Source: Saprospiraceae bacterium UBA2329
Lineage (GTDB): Bacteria > Bacteroidota > Bacteroidia > Chitinophagales > Saprospiraceae
Length of the DNA: 22,434 nucleotides
Reading direction: 5' to 3'
Assembly: GCA_002344975.1 (NCBI GenBank)
Contig: DDUV01000116.1
Coordinates: 1-22,434 of the forward strand
The position numbers were made by a program, and so were the translations under genes. Shown in pieces: positions 6,342-14,422 of this stretch. A model generated the notes under the pieces. It saw nothing but the letters and a program-made list of their open reading frames with translations. It did not search any database and was not told the origin of the DNA. Numbering within the stretch: position 1 is the first letter of the stretch; each line of letters begins with the position of its first letter.

Positions 6342-9300
6342 CAAAACAAGGAACCGCTGATAGGCGCCACCATTTTAGTGGAGGGCACTTCGGTAGGAAC
6401 CGTAACGGATGCACTGGGCGAGTTCGGCCTTACTGTGCCGGCGGGTTCCAGCACCCTGCTCATCAGTTACACTGGTTACACTACCCGCCGGGTAGAACTC
6501 ACCGCCGCCAACAACTACAGCCTGACGCTGGAGACAGACGCAGTTACACTCAGCGATGTAGTGGTAACCGCTTATGGCACCACCCGCAAGGAAGCCCTCA
6601 CCGGTTCGGTGGGCAGCATCAAGTCGGAAGCCATTGCGCTGCGGCCTGTCAACAACATCACCAATGTGATTGAAGGCTCTTCGCCGGGTGTCATCACGAG
6701 TACTGCCAATGGCCAGCCCGGCTCAGGTTTGGATATTCGTATCCGCGGCTTCGGCTCCATCAATGCTACCCAAGAGCCGTTGTATGTGGTGGACGGCGTG
6801 CCTTATGTTGGCGGCACCTCCAACATCAACCCGGACGACGTGGAGAGCATCAGTATCCTGAAAGATGCTTCTGCAACAGCATTGTACGGCTCGCGCGCAG
6901 CCAACGGCGTGGTGATGATTACGACCAAACGCGGCAAAAAAGGCCGCAACAATGTGTCGCTCAAAGTGACGCAGGGTTTCGCTACCCGCGGCCTGCCCGA
7001 GTACGAGCTGGTAGATGCGTTTGAATACTACCCGATTACCTGGGAGGGTTACCGCAACCAGTTGGTGTATCCTGCTTCCGGCACGGGCATTTCCAGAGAC
7101 TCGGCTGCCCGCGTGGCTTCCGGCCTCACCAACCGCACCAGCGTGGCGGGTTTGCTGGCTTACAATCCATTCAATGTACCCGCCAACCAGATTGTAGGGG
7201 TGGACGGAAAAATCAATTCCAATGCACAATTAATATATGGAGATGATTTGGACTGGACCAAAGACCTCATGCGCACGGGCGACCGTAAAGACTATGTGGT
7301 TTCCTTCAACGGCGGCGCCGACAAGATGGACTATTTCCTCTCTGCCGGCTACCTCAAAGAAGACGGCTACACCATCAACTCCGACTTCGAGCGCTTCACC
7401 GCCCGCCTCAACGTGAACGTGCAACCCAAAGAGTGGCTCCGCACCGGCCTGAACATTTCGGCCAACCACACCACCTCCAACACGGCCAACGACGACGGCA
7501 GCACCAGCTTCGTAAATCCATTCTTCTTCTCGCGCAACATCGGCCCGATTTACCCCGTGTATGCGCACAACATGACCACCGGGGAATATCTCATTGACCC
7601 GGCGACAGGGCAGCGCTTCTGGGATTTGGGCAACTTCGGCAACTCCGGCCTGGGCATTCCCAACCGTCCGGGCAATGGTTTTGCTGGTCGCCACGCATTG
7701 GCAGAGACTACGTTGAACAGCCTGCTGTTCAAGCGCACCGTATTGAGCGGTCGTTCTACGACGGACATTATTTTTCTCAAAAATTTCAAGTTTACGAACA
7801 GCTTGGGTGTTGATTTTCAATACCAGGCCAATAGCAACTTCGAAAATACTTTGGTGGGCGACGGCGCTCCGGCGGGTAGAAGCCGCCGTCAGTTCGGCAG
7901 CAACATAGGTCTCATTGCTACCCAATTGTTGAGCTACGTTAACGATTTCGGCAAAAGCAATATAGATATTTTGGTGGGACACGAATCCTACAACCAGCGA
8001 CTCACCGACCTCAACGGATTTAAGCAGGGCCAGTCCCTTTCGGGCAATACCGAGTTGAACAACTTTACGACCATCAACTCATTGACTTCTGCCCTCGACT
8101 TCTACCGCATTGAGAGCTATTTCTCAAGAGCTTCTTACAACTACGACGACCGCTATGTCCTCACAGCCAGCTTGCGCAGAGACGGCAATTCCCGTTTCGC
8201 AGATGGCTCCCGCTGGGGTACTTTCTGGTCGGTAGGCGGCGGATGGAACCTCCACAAGGAGTCCTTCTTCAATGCGTCATGGGTAAATCGCCTCAAACTG
8301 AGAAGCTCTTATGGCGTTACCGGCGTTGCCGACGGCATCGGATATTATGCTTACCAAGGGCTTTATGGTTTTGCCAACAATGCCAACGAGCCGGGGATTT
8401 TGCAAAGTACGACTGCATTTCTCAATACCGATTTGTCATGGGAAAGCAACACACAGTTTGACTTAGGACTTGACTTTGGTCTGTTTAAGGATCGCATCAG
8501 CGGCTCTGTTGAATTTTTCAACCGCGAATCCAGCGATCTGCTCTTCGCCGTTCCGCAGCCTTTGTCCAGCGGCATCAACAGCACACTCCAAAACACAGCT
8601 ACCTTGTTCAACCGGGGTATTGAGGCCAACCTGAGCATTGACGTTGTGCGCACCAAGGACTTCTTGTGGAATATGAACTTCAACGCTTCTACGCTGACCA
8701 ACGAGATCACCAAGATGCCGGAATCCGTTCCCGAATTCATCACCGGCACCAAGAAGTATGCCGTGGGCCAGTCTATCTTCGACTACTGGCTGCGCACTTA
8801 TTATGGCGTGGATCCTACCGACGGCGCTGCATTGTATGTGGCCAACGATCCTACCATTACGGCCAACCGCCGCATCATCGGCACGGATACGCTCACTACG
8901 TCCATCAACAACGGCAAGTTTGAATACAACGGCAGTGTAATTCCAGACCTGTATGGCAGTTTCTCGCCGACAATCCGCTACAAAGGCTTGTCCTTGAGCG
9001 CCTTGTTTACATTCCAACTTGGAGGTTTGACGTATGACGCGCTTTACCAGTCGCTCATGTCTTCCAGCACGGTAGGCGGCGCTTTGCACAAAGACATCCT
9101 GAACCGCTGGCAAAATGAAGGCGACATCACTGATGTGCCGCGTATGGACCAGGGCAGAGGCCCCGATTTCAACGCCACGTCTTCACGCTGGTTGGTGGAC
9201 GCTTCTTTCCTGAACATTCGCAACGTGAATCTGTCATACAATTTGCCGCAATCGCTGCTGGGCAAGATGAAGCTGACCAACGCCAATGTATTTGTAGCTA

Positions 9301-9425
9301 TGGAAAACGTAGCTTTCTTCTCCAGACGCGTAGGCATGAACAACCAGCAATCTTTTTCAGGCGTGACGTCGAATGCTTATCCGCCGGCCAGAGTGTTCTC
9401 GGGCGGTTTCAACATCAACTTCTAA
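6252..9425 (+). CDS. SusC/RagA-type TonB-dependent outer-membrane transporter (susC1)
   Basis: The product has 1057 residues. It is the TonB-dependent channel that imports ligands captured by its SusD lipoprotein partner. Layout: signal peptide 1-20 (cut after LTA); a carboxypeptidase-D-regulatory-like beta-sandwich (about 22-95); a TonB-box-like LSDVVVTAYG (100-109); a plug domain with YVVDGVPYVGG and ISILKDASATALYGSRAANG; then the 22-strand barrel, ending in FNINF with a terminal aromatic residue. There is no N-terminal STN domain, so direct anti-sigma signalling is not expected. The ATG follows the conserved leader. susD1 starts 13 bases after the stop, so the pair is co-transcribed. The substrate is unknown; no degradative enzyme gene is adjacent. 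Confidence 0.95.
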   Translation: MKKLLFVFMLLLGSAAALTAQRAITGTVTDQNKEPLIGATILVEGTSVGTVTDALGEFGLTVPAGSSTLLISYTGYTTRRVELTAANNYSLTLETDAVTLSDVVVTAYGTTRKEALTGSVGSIKSEAIALRPVNNITNVIEGSSPGVITSTANGQPGSGLDIRIRGFGSINATQEPLYVVDGVPYVGGTSNINPDDVESISILKDASATALYGSRAANGVVMITTKRGKKGRNNVSLKVTQGFATRGLPEYELVDAFEYYPITWEGYRNQLVYPASGTGISRDSAARVASGLTNRTSVAGLLAYNPFNVPANQIVGVDGKINSNAQLIYGDDLDWTKDLMRTGDRKDYVVSFNGGADKMDYFLSAGYLKEDGYTINSDFERFTARLNVNVQPKEWLRTGLNISANHTTSNTANDDGSTSFVNPFFFSRNIGPIYPVYAHNMTTGEYLIDPATGQRFWDLGNFGNSGLGIPNRPGNGFAGRHALAETTLNSLLFKRTVLSGRSTTDIIFLKNFKFTNSLGVDFQYQANSNFENTLVGDGAPAGRSRRQFGSNIGLIATQLLSYVNDFGKSNIDILVGHESYNQRLTDLNGFKQGQSLSGNTELNNFTTINSLTSALDFYRIESYFSRASYNYDDRYVLTASLRRDGNSRFADGSRWGTFWSVGGGWNLHKESFFNASWVNRLKLRSSYGVTGVADGIGYYAYQGLYGFANNANEPGILQSTTAFLNTDLSWESNTQFDLGLDFGLFKDRISGSVEFFNRESSDLLFAVPQPLSSGINSTLQNTATLFNRGIEANLSIDVVRTKDFLWNMNFNASTLTNEITKMPESVPEFITGTKKYAVGQSIFDYWLRTYYGVDPTDGAALYVANDPTITANRRIIGTDTLTTSINNGKFEYNGSVIPDLYGSFSPTIRYKGLSLSALFTFQLGGLTYDALYQSLMSSSTVGGALHKDILNRWQNEGDITDVPRMDQGRGPDFNATSSRWLVDASFLNIRNVNLSYNLPQSLLGKMKLTNANVFVAMENVAFFSRRVGMNNQQSFSGVTSNAYPPARVFSGGFNINF

Positions 9426-9438
9426 AACAGGTACAACC

Positions 9439-10926
9439 ATGAAAAAATCAATGTATAAAATCACGGCGATTTTCGCCATTCTTTTTCTGGCCTCTGCCTG
9501 CGAAAAAGAATTTTTGGAAACATATCCTACCACGGCGGTATCCACCAATGACGTACTACTGAGTACGCAAAATGCCATTGCGGCGCTCAACGGTATTCAC
9601 CGCAATCTTTACACACAGTCGGGTACTGTGCAGGGCCACGCCGGAGAAGGCTGCAACAACATGTTCCGCGACCTGATCGGGGAAGACATCATCTATCCGC
9701 TGGCCAACGGCAGTACCGGTTTCGTGGGGTTGATGCGCTGGCAAACCCACCGCAACGTGAATGATGCTACGCTGGCATATATGTATCGCTTCTACTACCG
9801 CATCATTTCCAACGCCAATGTGCTCATCAACGGCATTGAGAAAGTACCCGGCCCACAAGCCGACAAAGACATGATCAAAGGCCAGGCGCTGGCATATCGC
9901 GGCTGGTCGCACTTCCAGTTGGTACAGCTTTGGGGCGAGCGTTATGACGGCTCCAGAACCAACAGCCAGTTGGGCGTGCCGATTTTGTTGGAAAACACAT
10001 TAGTGGGCCAGCCCCGCGCTACGGTAGAGGAGGTTTATACCCAAATCAACAAAGATTTGGATGAAGCCATCACGCTGTTGGCCGGTTACAACCGCACCGG
10101 ATCGGCTGCCAAATCCAACATCAACGTGAATGTGGCTCAGGGTTTCAAAGCCCGCGTAGCGCTGACCCAGCAAAAATGGGCCGATGCTGCCGCCGCCGCC
10201 GCCGCCGCTCGCGCCGGCGTCTCCCTGATGAGCAACGCGCAATACACGACCGGCTTCAACGACATCACCAATCCTGAATGGATGTGGGGCAGCCGTCAGA
10301 TTTCCGACCACAACACCTTCTTCTGGTCGTACTTCGCTTATATGTCGGCCAACTTCAACTCTACGGTGATCCGTACGCAGCCCAGGGCGATCAATGCCAA
10401 CCTGTGGAATGCTCTGAGCGACACCGATGTACGCAAAAAAGTATGGGACCGCACCGGCGCCAACGTGCCCATCCCTCCTGGCGGCGCGCGCGTGCCTTTC
10501 CAAAACCAGAAGTTTTTGGCGGCCAGCGCCAGCCTCAGCACCGGCGACGTGCCGCTGATGCGTGCTGCCGAGATGTACCTCATTGAAGCGGAGGCCAAGG
10601 CTCATCTGGGTGATGCTCCCGGCGCCCGTCAGGCATTGTTTACCCTGATGAGCAACCGCGACCCGATGTATGTGCTCTCTACCAATTCCGGCCAGGCGCT
10701 TTTGGACGAAATCTGGTTCCACCGCCGCGTAGAGCTTTGGGGCGAAGGCGTACGCTTTACCGACCTCAAACGTCTCAACCAGCCGCTCAACCGCAACGGC
10801 ATTTCCAACCAATTGCTCGTGATGGTAGCCATCACCGATGTACCGGCAGGCGACAAGCAGTGGCAGTGGCTGTTCCACCAGGATGAGTTGAATGCCAACC
10901 CGGCCATTGTGCAGAATCCGTTGTAG
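9439..10926 (+). CDS. SusD/RagB-type nutrient-binding lipoprotein (susD1)
   Basis: The product has 495 residues and is the surface lipoprotein lid of the SusC1 channel. It has a lipoprotein signal with Cys21 (LASACEKEF), where the E-K-E after the cysteine fits the surface-export signal of Bacteroidota lipoproteins. The N-terminal helical TPR-like region is typical (about 40-260; GQALAYRGWSHFQLVQLWG, then a poly-alanine helix), and the C-terminal segment has the usual MRAAEMYLIEAEAKAHLGD and ELWGEGVRFTDLKR motifs. An upstream in-frame ATG inside susC1 is rejected because it would bury the signal peptide. The last 70 codons and the terminator are duplicated about 5.75 kb downstream. Confidence 0.95.
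   Translation: MKKSMYKITAIFAILFLASACEKEFLETYPTTAVSTNDVLLSTQNAIAALNGIHRNLYTQSGTVQGHAGEGCNNMFRDLIGEDIIYPLANGSTGFVGLMRWQTHRNVNDATLAYMYRFYYRIISNANVLINGIEKVPGPQADKDMIKGQALAYRGWSHFQLVQLWGERYDGSRTNSQLGVPILLENTLVGQPRATVEEVYTQINKDLDEAITLLAGYNRTGSAAKSNINVNVAQGFKARVALTQQKWADAAAAAAAARAGVSLMSNAQYTTGFNDITNPEWMWGSRQISDHNTFFWSYFAYMSANFNSTVIRTQPRAINANLWNALSDTDVRKKVWDRTGANVPIPPGGARVPFQNQKFLAASASLSTGDVPLMRAAEMYLIEAEAKAHLGDAPGARQALFTLMSNRDPMYVLSTNSGQALLDEIWFHRRVELWGEGVRFTDLKRLNQPLNRNGISNQLLVMVAITDVPAGDKQWQWLFHQDELNANPAIVQNPL
10189..10206 (+). repeat. (GCC)6 microsatellite in susD1
   Basis: Six consecutive GCC codons, flanked by GCT codons, encode an eight-alanine run in a predicted TPR-like helix of SusD1. Length change by slippage would stay in frame. 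Confidence 0.8.
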
Positions 10927-10937
10927 GTTTTCTTAGC

Positions 10938-10965
10938 TGCGAGCTACGAGCCGCGAGCTTCGAGT
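10938..10965. repeat. Degenerate heptamer repeat (NNCGAGC x4)
   Basis: Four units of seven bases (TGCGAGC, TACGAGC, CGCGAGC, TTCGAGT) sit between the susD1 stop and its terminator. They are repeated at 16692-16719 as part of direct repeat A. Confidence 0.6.
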
Positions 10966-11002
10966 TTGAGTTCTGTAAAGATTGAAAATTTACTTAACAT
11001 AG

Positions 11003-11040
11003 CGGGCATTCGGAACGACGGTTTCGGATGCCCGTTTTTT
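11003..11040 (+). terminator. Rho-independent terminator after susD1
   Basis: A 14-base-pair stem with two G-T wobbles (11003-11016 with 11021-11034), a GACG loop and six T. It ends the susC1-susD1 unit and lies within direct repeat A. Confidence 0.9.
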
Positions 11041-11081
11041 ATATCCCGAATCTCGAAATTCGTGAAAACATAGCACTCTCA

Positions 11082-11110
11082 GGCAGCATTAGTCCCCCCT
11101 TGCGCGATAT
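11082..11110 (+). promoter_or_regulatory. Shared susC upstream motif, copy 2 (GGCAGCA-N16-CGATAT)
   Basis: Same two blocks and the same 16-base spacing as before susC1 and susC3. It lies 111 bases before the susC2 ATG. Homology with copy 3 extends further upstream (CATnGCACnnTCAGGCAGCA). Confidence 0.5.
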
Positions 11111-11137
11111 ATACAGACCGCGGCTGTATCAGCCATT

Positions 11138-11145
11138 GATTTTTG
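11138..11145 (+). promoter_or_regulatory. Weak -7-like element for susC2 (GATTTTTG)
   Basis: Seven of eight positions match TAnnTTTG. It sits at the place expected from the susC1 and susC3 leaders, 47 bases before the ATG. The first base is G instead of T, so susC2 may be expressed more weakly than its paralogues or depend on an activator (inference). Confidence 0.35.
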
Positions 11146-11152
11146 CCCCACT

Positions 11153-11312
11153 ACTAAGGATTTTCTATTTACAAACCAAAATACAGTCAGACATGAAAAA
11201 ACTCGTATTAGTGTTCATGCTTTTGCTGAGCGGCGCTGCGGCGCTGACGGCACAACGCGCCATCACCGGCAAGGTGACTGACGAAAAAGGGGAAGCCCTC
11301 ATCGGCGCCTCC
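11153..11312 (+). repeat. Direct repeat B, copy 1 (susC2 leader and N-terminal code)
   Basis: Aligns without gaps to 16949-17108. The first 108 bases are identical, and 3 differences follow in the next 52. It covers 40 untranslated bases and the first 40 codons of susC2. Confidence 0.93.
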
Positions 11313-14300
11313 GTACTGGTGAAGGGTACCACTGTGGGTACAGTCACTGATGTGGACGGGAGCTTCCAGCTAACGGTACCCGTAGGCTCTACCACCCTGA
11401 TCATCAGCTACACAGGCTTTCAAAGTCAGGATGTAACTCTGGGTGCTTCCAGTGTAATGGATGTCACGCTTCTGGAGGGTCTTATTCTCGAAGAGGCCGT
11501 GGTGACGGCTTTCGGAGTGAGAAAGGACAAGAGCAATCTGGGGTATGCGGTTTCCGAGATCAGTTCCAATGACCTCACCGTAGCCCGCGTAACCAACGTC
11601 ACGAATGCCCTCACAGGCAAAGTGCCGGGCGTGCGCATTCAGGGTTCGGGTGGTTCCTTCTCGGGATCGAGTATCATCATCCGGGGTTTTACCTCCTTTA
11701 CCGGCAGCAACCAGCCCTTGGTAGTAGTGGATGGTGTTCCTATTGACAACAGCGGCGGGGGCACGGCCCTGCAAACCGGCCCGGTTTCTTCCAACCGCGC
11801 TATTGACCTCAATCAGGAAGACATTGAAAGCATCAGCGTACTCAAAGGCGCCGGCGCTACCGCCCTGTATGGTTCGCGGGCAGCAGGCGGTGTGTTGCTC
11901 ATCACGACCAAAAAAGGCCGTGTGAATCAGAAAAATGCGATAACCTACACCGCCAACTATGCAGCTCAGGAGGTCAACCGGATACCGGACTACCAAAATG
12001 AGTACGGTCAAGGCGCAGCAGGAGCATATAACCCGGCAGCCATTTCCTCCTGGGGGCCGCGCATTCAGGGGCAAAACGTGATCCTGCCTGTTGATTATCG
12101 CGGTGGGCTTATTTCTCCCAACGACTCGGTAGCGCTCACTGCATACCCGAACAATGTAAGCGACATATTCCGCACAGGCTCCAACATGCAACACAACCTG
12201 GCTTTCCAGGGCGGCACCGAAAAGTCGGCTTATCGTTTGTCTTTGGGCTATCTCGACGATCAGGGCGTATTGGAAAACAACCGCCTGCAGCGCTATAATT
12301 TTGGCGCAAATGCTTCTTCGAACATTACGACCAAACTGACGGCGGCCATTTCTGCAAATTATGTCAATAATACCTCCCAACGCACCCAGCAGGGTAACCA
12401 ATTGTCGAACCCGCTGTTCCGCGCCTGGTTCCTGCCGCGCAGCCTCAATCTCAGCGGCCTGCCTTTCGAATCGGCCGACGGGCTTCGCCAACTCAACTAC
12501 GACCCGGCTGTGGACAATCCATACTGGACCATCGCAAACAACCTGTACGACGACGAAATCAACCGCTTCTTCGGCAACGTAAGCCTGAGGTATCAATTGC
12601 TGAGCTGGCTGAGTGCTGAATACAAGCTTGGCGTGGACCAATACAGCAGCCGGCGCAGCGCATACGATCAGATCGGCGCCAGAGGAGGAGCCAACACGGC
12701 TGCCAATACAGCCGGCGGTATCCTTGAGGGCAGTGACCTTTCCCGCATTATGAACTCTTTCCTCACCCTTACGGGCAACCGCCAACTCGGCTCCGACGTT
12801 GATCTGACTTTTGTACTCGGTCAGGAAACCAGCGACAATCAATTCCGTAGTTCTCAGGTCATTGGCCGGGGGGTTACGGTGCGTAATTTCCGCGATTTGG
12901 ATGCCAATACCACCACCTTTGTGCCGTCCTTCGGTCGCAGCCAATCCCGTTTGATTGGTTTATTCGGCAATGTCACGGCGGTTTACCGGAATTTTGCATC
13001 GTTGGACCTGTCTGTGCGCAACGACTGGAGTTCTACCTTGCCTAAAGGGAAAAACAGCTATCTGTACTACTCTGCTGCCGGCACCTTCAATCTGACACAG
13101 GCGATTCCTTCACTTAAGTCAGACTTCGTGAACCTTCTCAAGGTACGCGCCAATTATGGCCGTATTGGTCGTGCCAGCCTCTTGTACGCTACTGAATCGT
13201 ATTATTCCGGGTTCAACCCGGCGGATGGTTTTGGTCCGCTTATCCAATTCCCATTCAACAGCCTGCCAGGGTTCTCGCTTAACAACACGGCCGGCAACCC
13301 GGACCTGGAGCCTGAGTTTACTACCACGGTGGAAGCAGGTATAGATGCGACGCTGTGGAAGGGCCGAATAGCGCTGGAATTGACACGCTATCGTCAAAGT
13401 ACCTCCGGTATTATTCTTTCTGTGCCCAATTCTCCGGCTGCAGGTATTTCCGCTATCGTGAAAAATGCCGGCGATCTGGAAACCAACGGATGGGAACTGG
13501 GGCTTACGGTGACGCCTGTGAAGACGAGCAAGGGATCATGGTCAACCAACTTCAACTTTACGCAATTCAGGTCTATCGTGAAGAGTCTGGCGCCCGGCGT
13601 ACAGAATATCTTCCTCGGCGGTTTTACAACGCCCAATATCCGCTTGGTAGAAGGTGACGAATACGGCCAGATTTATGGTAATGCCTACAAGCGCGACGCC
13701 AACGGCAACCTGCTGCTCACTGCTACCGGATTGCCACAGCCTACCGCCAACGTGGAAAAACTCGGCAACCCGAACCCGCGCTGGACGCTTGGCGTGAACA
13801 ACAACATTTCTTATCAGGGGCTTAACCTGAACGTGTTGCTTGATATCCGCCAAGGCGGCGATATCTACTCCCGCAACATTGCCGACTTGCAGCGCAACGG
13901 CGCCACCATCGAAACAGCGGAATTTGCCCGCTTCAACGCAGATGGTACGGTAGCCACGCCGTACAGATTCGACGGTATCTTCGAGACAGGTCCGAACGCA
14001 GGCAAAGCCAATGAAGGCGAGGCAGAAAGACGCGTTACGGCTGAACAGTACTGGGGTAATGCAGGCAAATATGTTGCCGCTGAAGGGTTTATTTATGATG
14101 TATCCTGGTTCCGTATCCGCGAAGCCGGACTCAGCTATACGTTCCCGAAAAAGATGCTGGAAAAAACGCCTTTCGGAGGTTTGGAGATTGGCGTATTTGG
14201 CCGCAACCTTTTCCTGCACGCGCCGAACTACCCGCACCTCGATCCGGAGCAAAACGTACTCGGTATCAGCAATGCACAGGGCTTGGAATTCAACGCCCTG

Positions 14301-14345
14301 CCGCAAATGCGTTCCTATGGCGTCAACCTGCGGGTAACGCTTTAA
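11193..14345 (+). CDS. SusC/RagA-type TonB-dependent outer-membrane transporter (susC2)
   Basis: The product has 1050 residues and should form the importer partner of SusD2. Layout: signal peptide 1-20; regulatory-like beta-sandwich (about 22-94); TonB-box-like LEEAVVTAFG (99-108); plug with LVVVDGVPIDNSGGG and ISVLKGAGATALYGSRAAGG; barrel to the end. The frame is open for 55 codons upstream, but the start is placed at 11193 because the signal peptide and conserved leader begin there. The first 40 residues are identical to SusC3, while the plug and barrel are clearly different. The last residues (GVNLRVTL) end in leucine rather than the usual aromatic residue. susD2 follows after 77 bases that contain a hairpin. 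Confidence 0.94.
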   Translation: MKKLVLVFMLLLSGAAALTAQRAITGKVTDEKGEALIGASVLVKGTTVGTVTDVDGSFQLTVPVGSTTLIISYTGFQSQDVTLGASSVMDVTLLEGLILEEAVVTAFGVRKDKSNLGYAVSEISSNDLTVARVTNVTNALTGKVPGVRIQGSGGSFSGSSIIIRGFTSFTGSNQPLVVVDGVPIDNSGGGTALQTGPVSSNRAIDLNQEDIESISVLKGAGATALYGSRAAGGVLLITTKKGRVNQKNAITYTANYAAQEVNRIPDYQNEYGQGAAGAYNPAAISSWGPRIQGQNVILPVDYRGGLISPNDSVALTAYPNNVSDIFRTGSNMQHNLAFQGGTEKSAYRLSLGYLDDQGVLENNRLQRYNFGANASSNITTKLTAAISANYVNNTSQRTQQGNQLSNPLFRAWFLPRSLNLSGLPFESADGLRQLNYDPAVDNPYWTIANNLYDDEINRFFGNVSLRYQLLSWLSAEYKLGVDQYSSRRSAYDQIGARGGANTAANTAGGILEGSDLSRIMNSFLTLTGNRQLGSDVDLTFVLGQETSDNQFRSSQVIGRGVTVRNFRDLDANTTTFVPSFGRSQSRLIGLFGNVTAVYRNFASLDLSVRNDWSSTLPKGKNSYLYYSAAGTFNLTQAIPSLKSDFVNLLKVRANYGRIGRASLLYATESYYSGFNPADGFGPLIQFPFNSLPGFSLNNTAGNPDLEPEFTTTVEAGIDATLWKGRIALELTRYRQSTSGIILSVPNSPAAGISAIVKNAGDLETNGWELGLTVTPVKTSKGSWSTNFNFTQFRSIVKSLAPGVQNIFLGGFTTPNIRLVEGDEYGQIYGNAYKRDANGNLLLTATGLPQPTANVEKLGNPNPRWTLGVNNNISYQGLNLNVLLDIRQGGDIYSRNIADLQRNGATIETAEFARFNADGTVATPYRFDGIFETGPNAGKANEGEAERRVTAEQYWGNAGKYVAAEGFIYDVSWFRIREAGLSYTFPKKMLEKTPFGGLEIGVFGRNLFLHAPNYPHLDPEQNVLGISNAQGLEFNALPQMRSYGVNLRVTL

Positions 14346-14363
14346 AATCTGGTTTCCCGGCGT

Positions 14364-14383
14364 CCGATTCTCCTGGAATCCGG
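14364..14383 (+). other. Hairpin in the susC2-susD2 gap
   Basis: CCGATTC and GAATCCGG pair with one bulged base around a TCCTG loop. No U-tract follows, so it is not a standard terminator. It might stabilise the susC2 end or mark a processing site. The other two susC-susD gaps are only 13 and 23 bases and have no such hairpin. Confidence 0.35.
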
Positions 14384-14422
14384 CGTCGAAACTCATTTTT
14401 CTAACTTATAAAACAGAAATTC

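Larger units (their letters stand above)
10715..11042 (+). repeat. Direct repeat A, copy 1 (susD1 3' end plus terminator)
   Basis: This 328-base stretch aligns without gaps to 16469-16796 at an offset of 5754 bases. I count 8 differences (6 in the coding part, 2 beyond the stop), about 97.6% identity. This is the original copy, because here the coding part belongs to a complete susD. Confidence 0.93.

Noticed and set aside
7230..7982. Minus-strand open frame of 250 codons opposite susC1
   Set aside because: Same reason: a shadow of the real gene with low-complexity translation and no promoter.
10000..10878. Minus-strand open frame of 292 codons opposite susD1
   Set aside because: Shadow of susD1; the glycine run is simply the reverse reading of the GCC repeat.
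11028..11192. In-frame extension of susC2 by 55 codons upstream
   Set aside because: It would place the signal peptide inside the protein and crosses the terminator tail, the -7 region and the leader shared with the other susC genes.
11370..12944. Minus-strand open frame of 524 codons opposite susC2
   Set aside because: It lies fully inside a clear susC gene, its translation has no recognisable domain, and long antisense frames are a by-product of codon bias in such genes.
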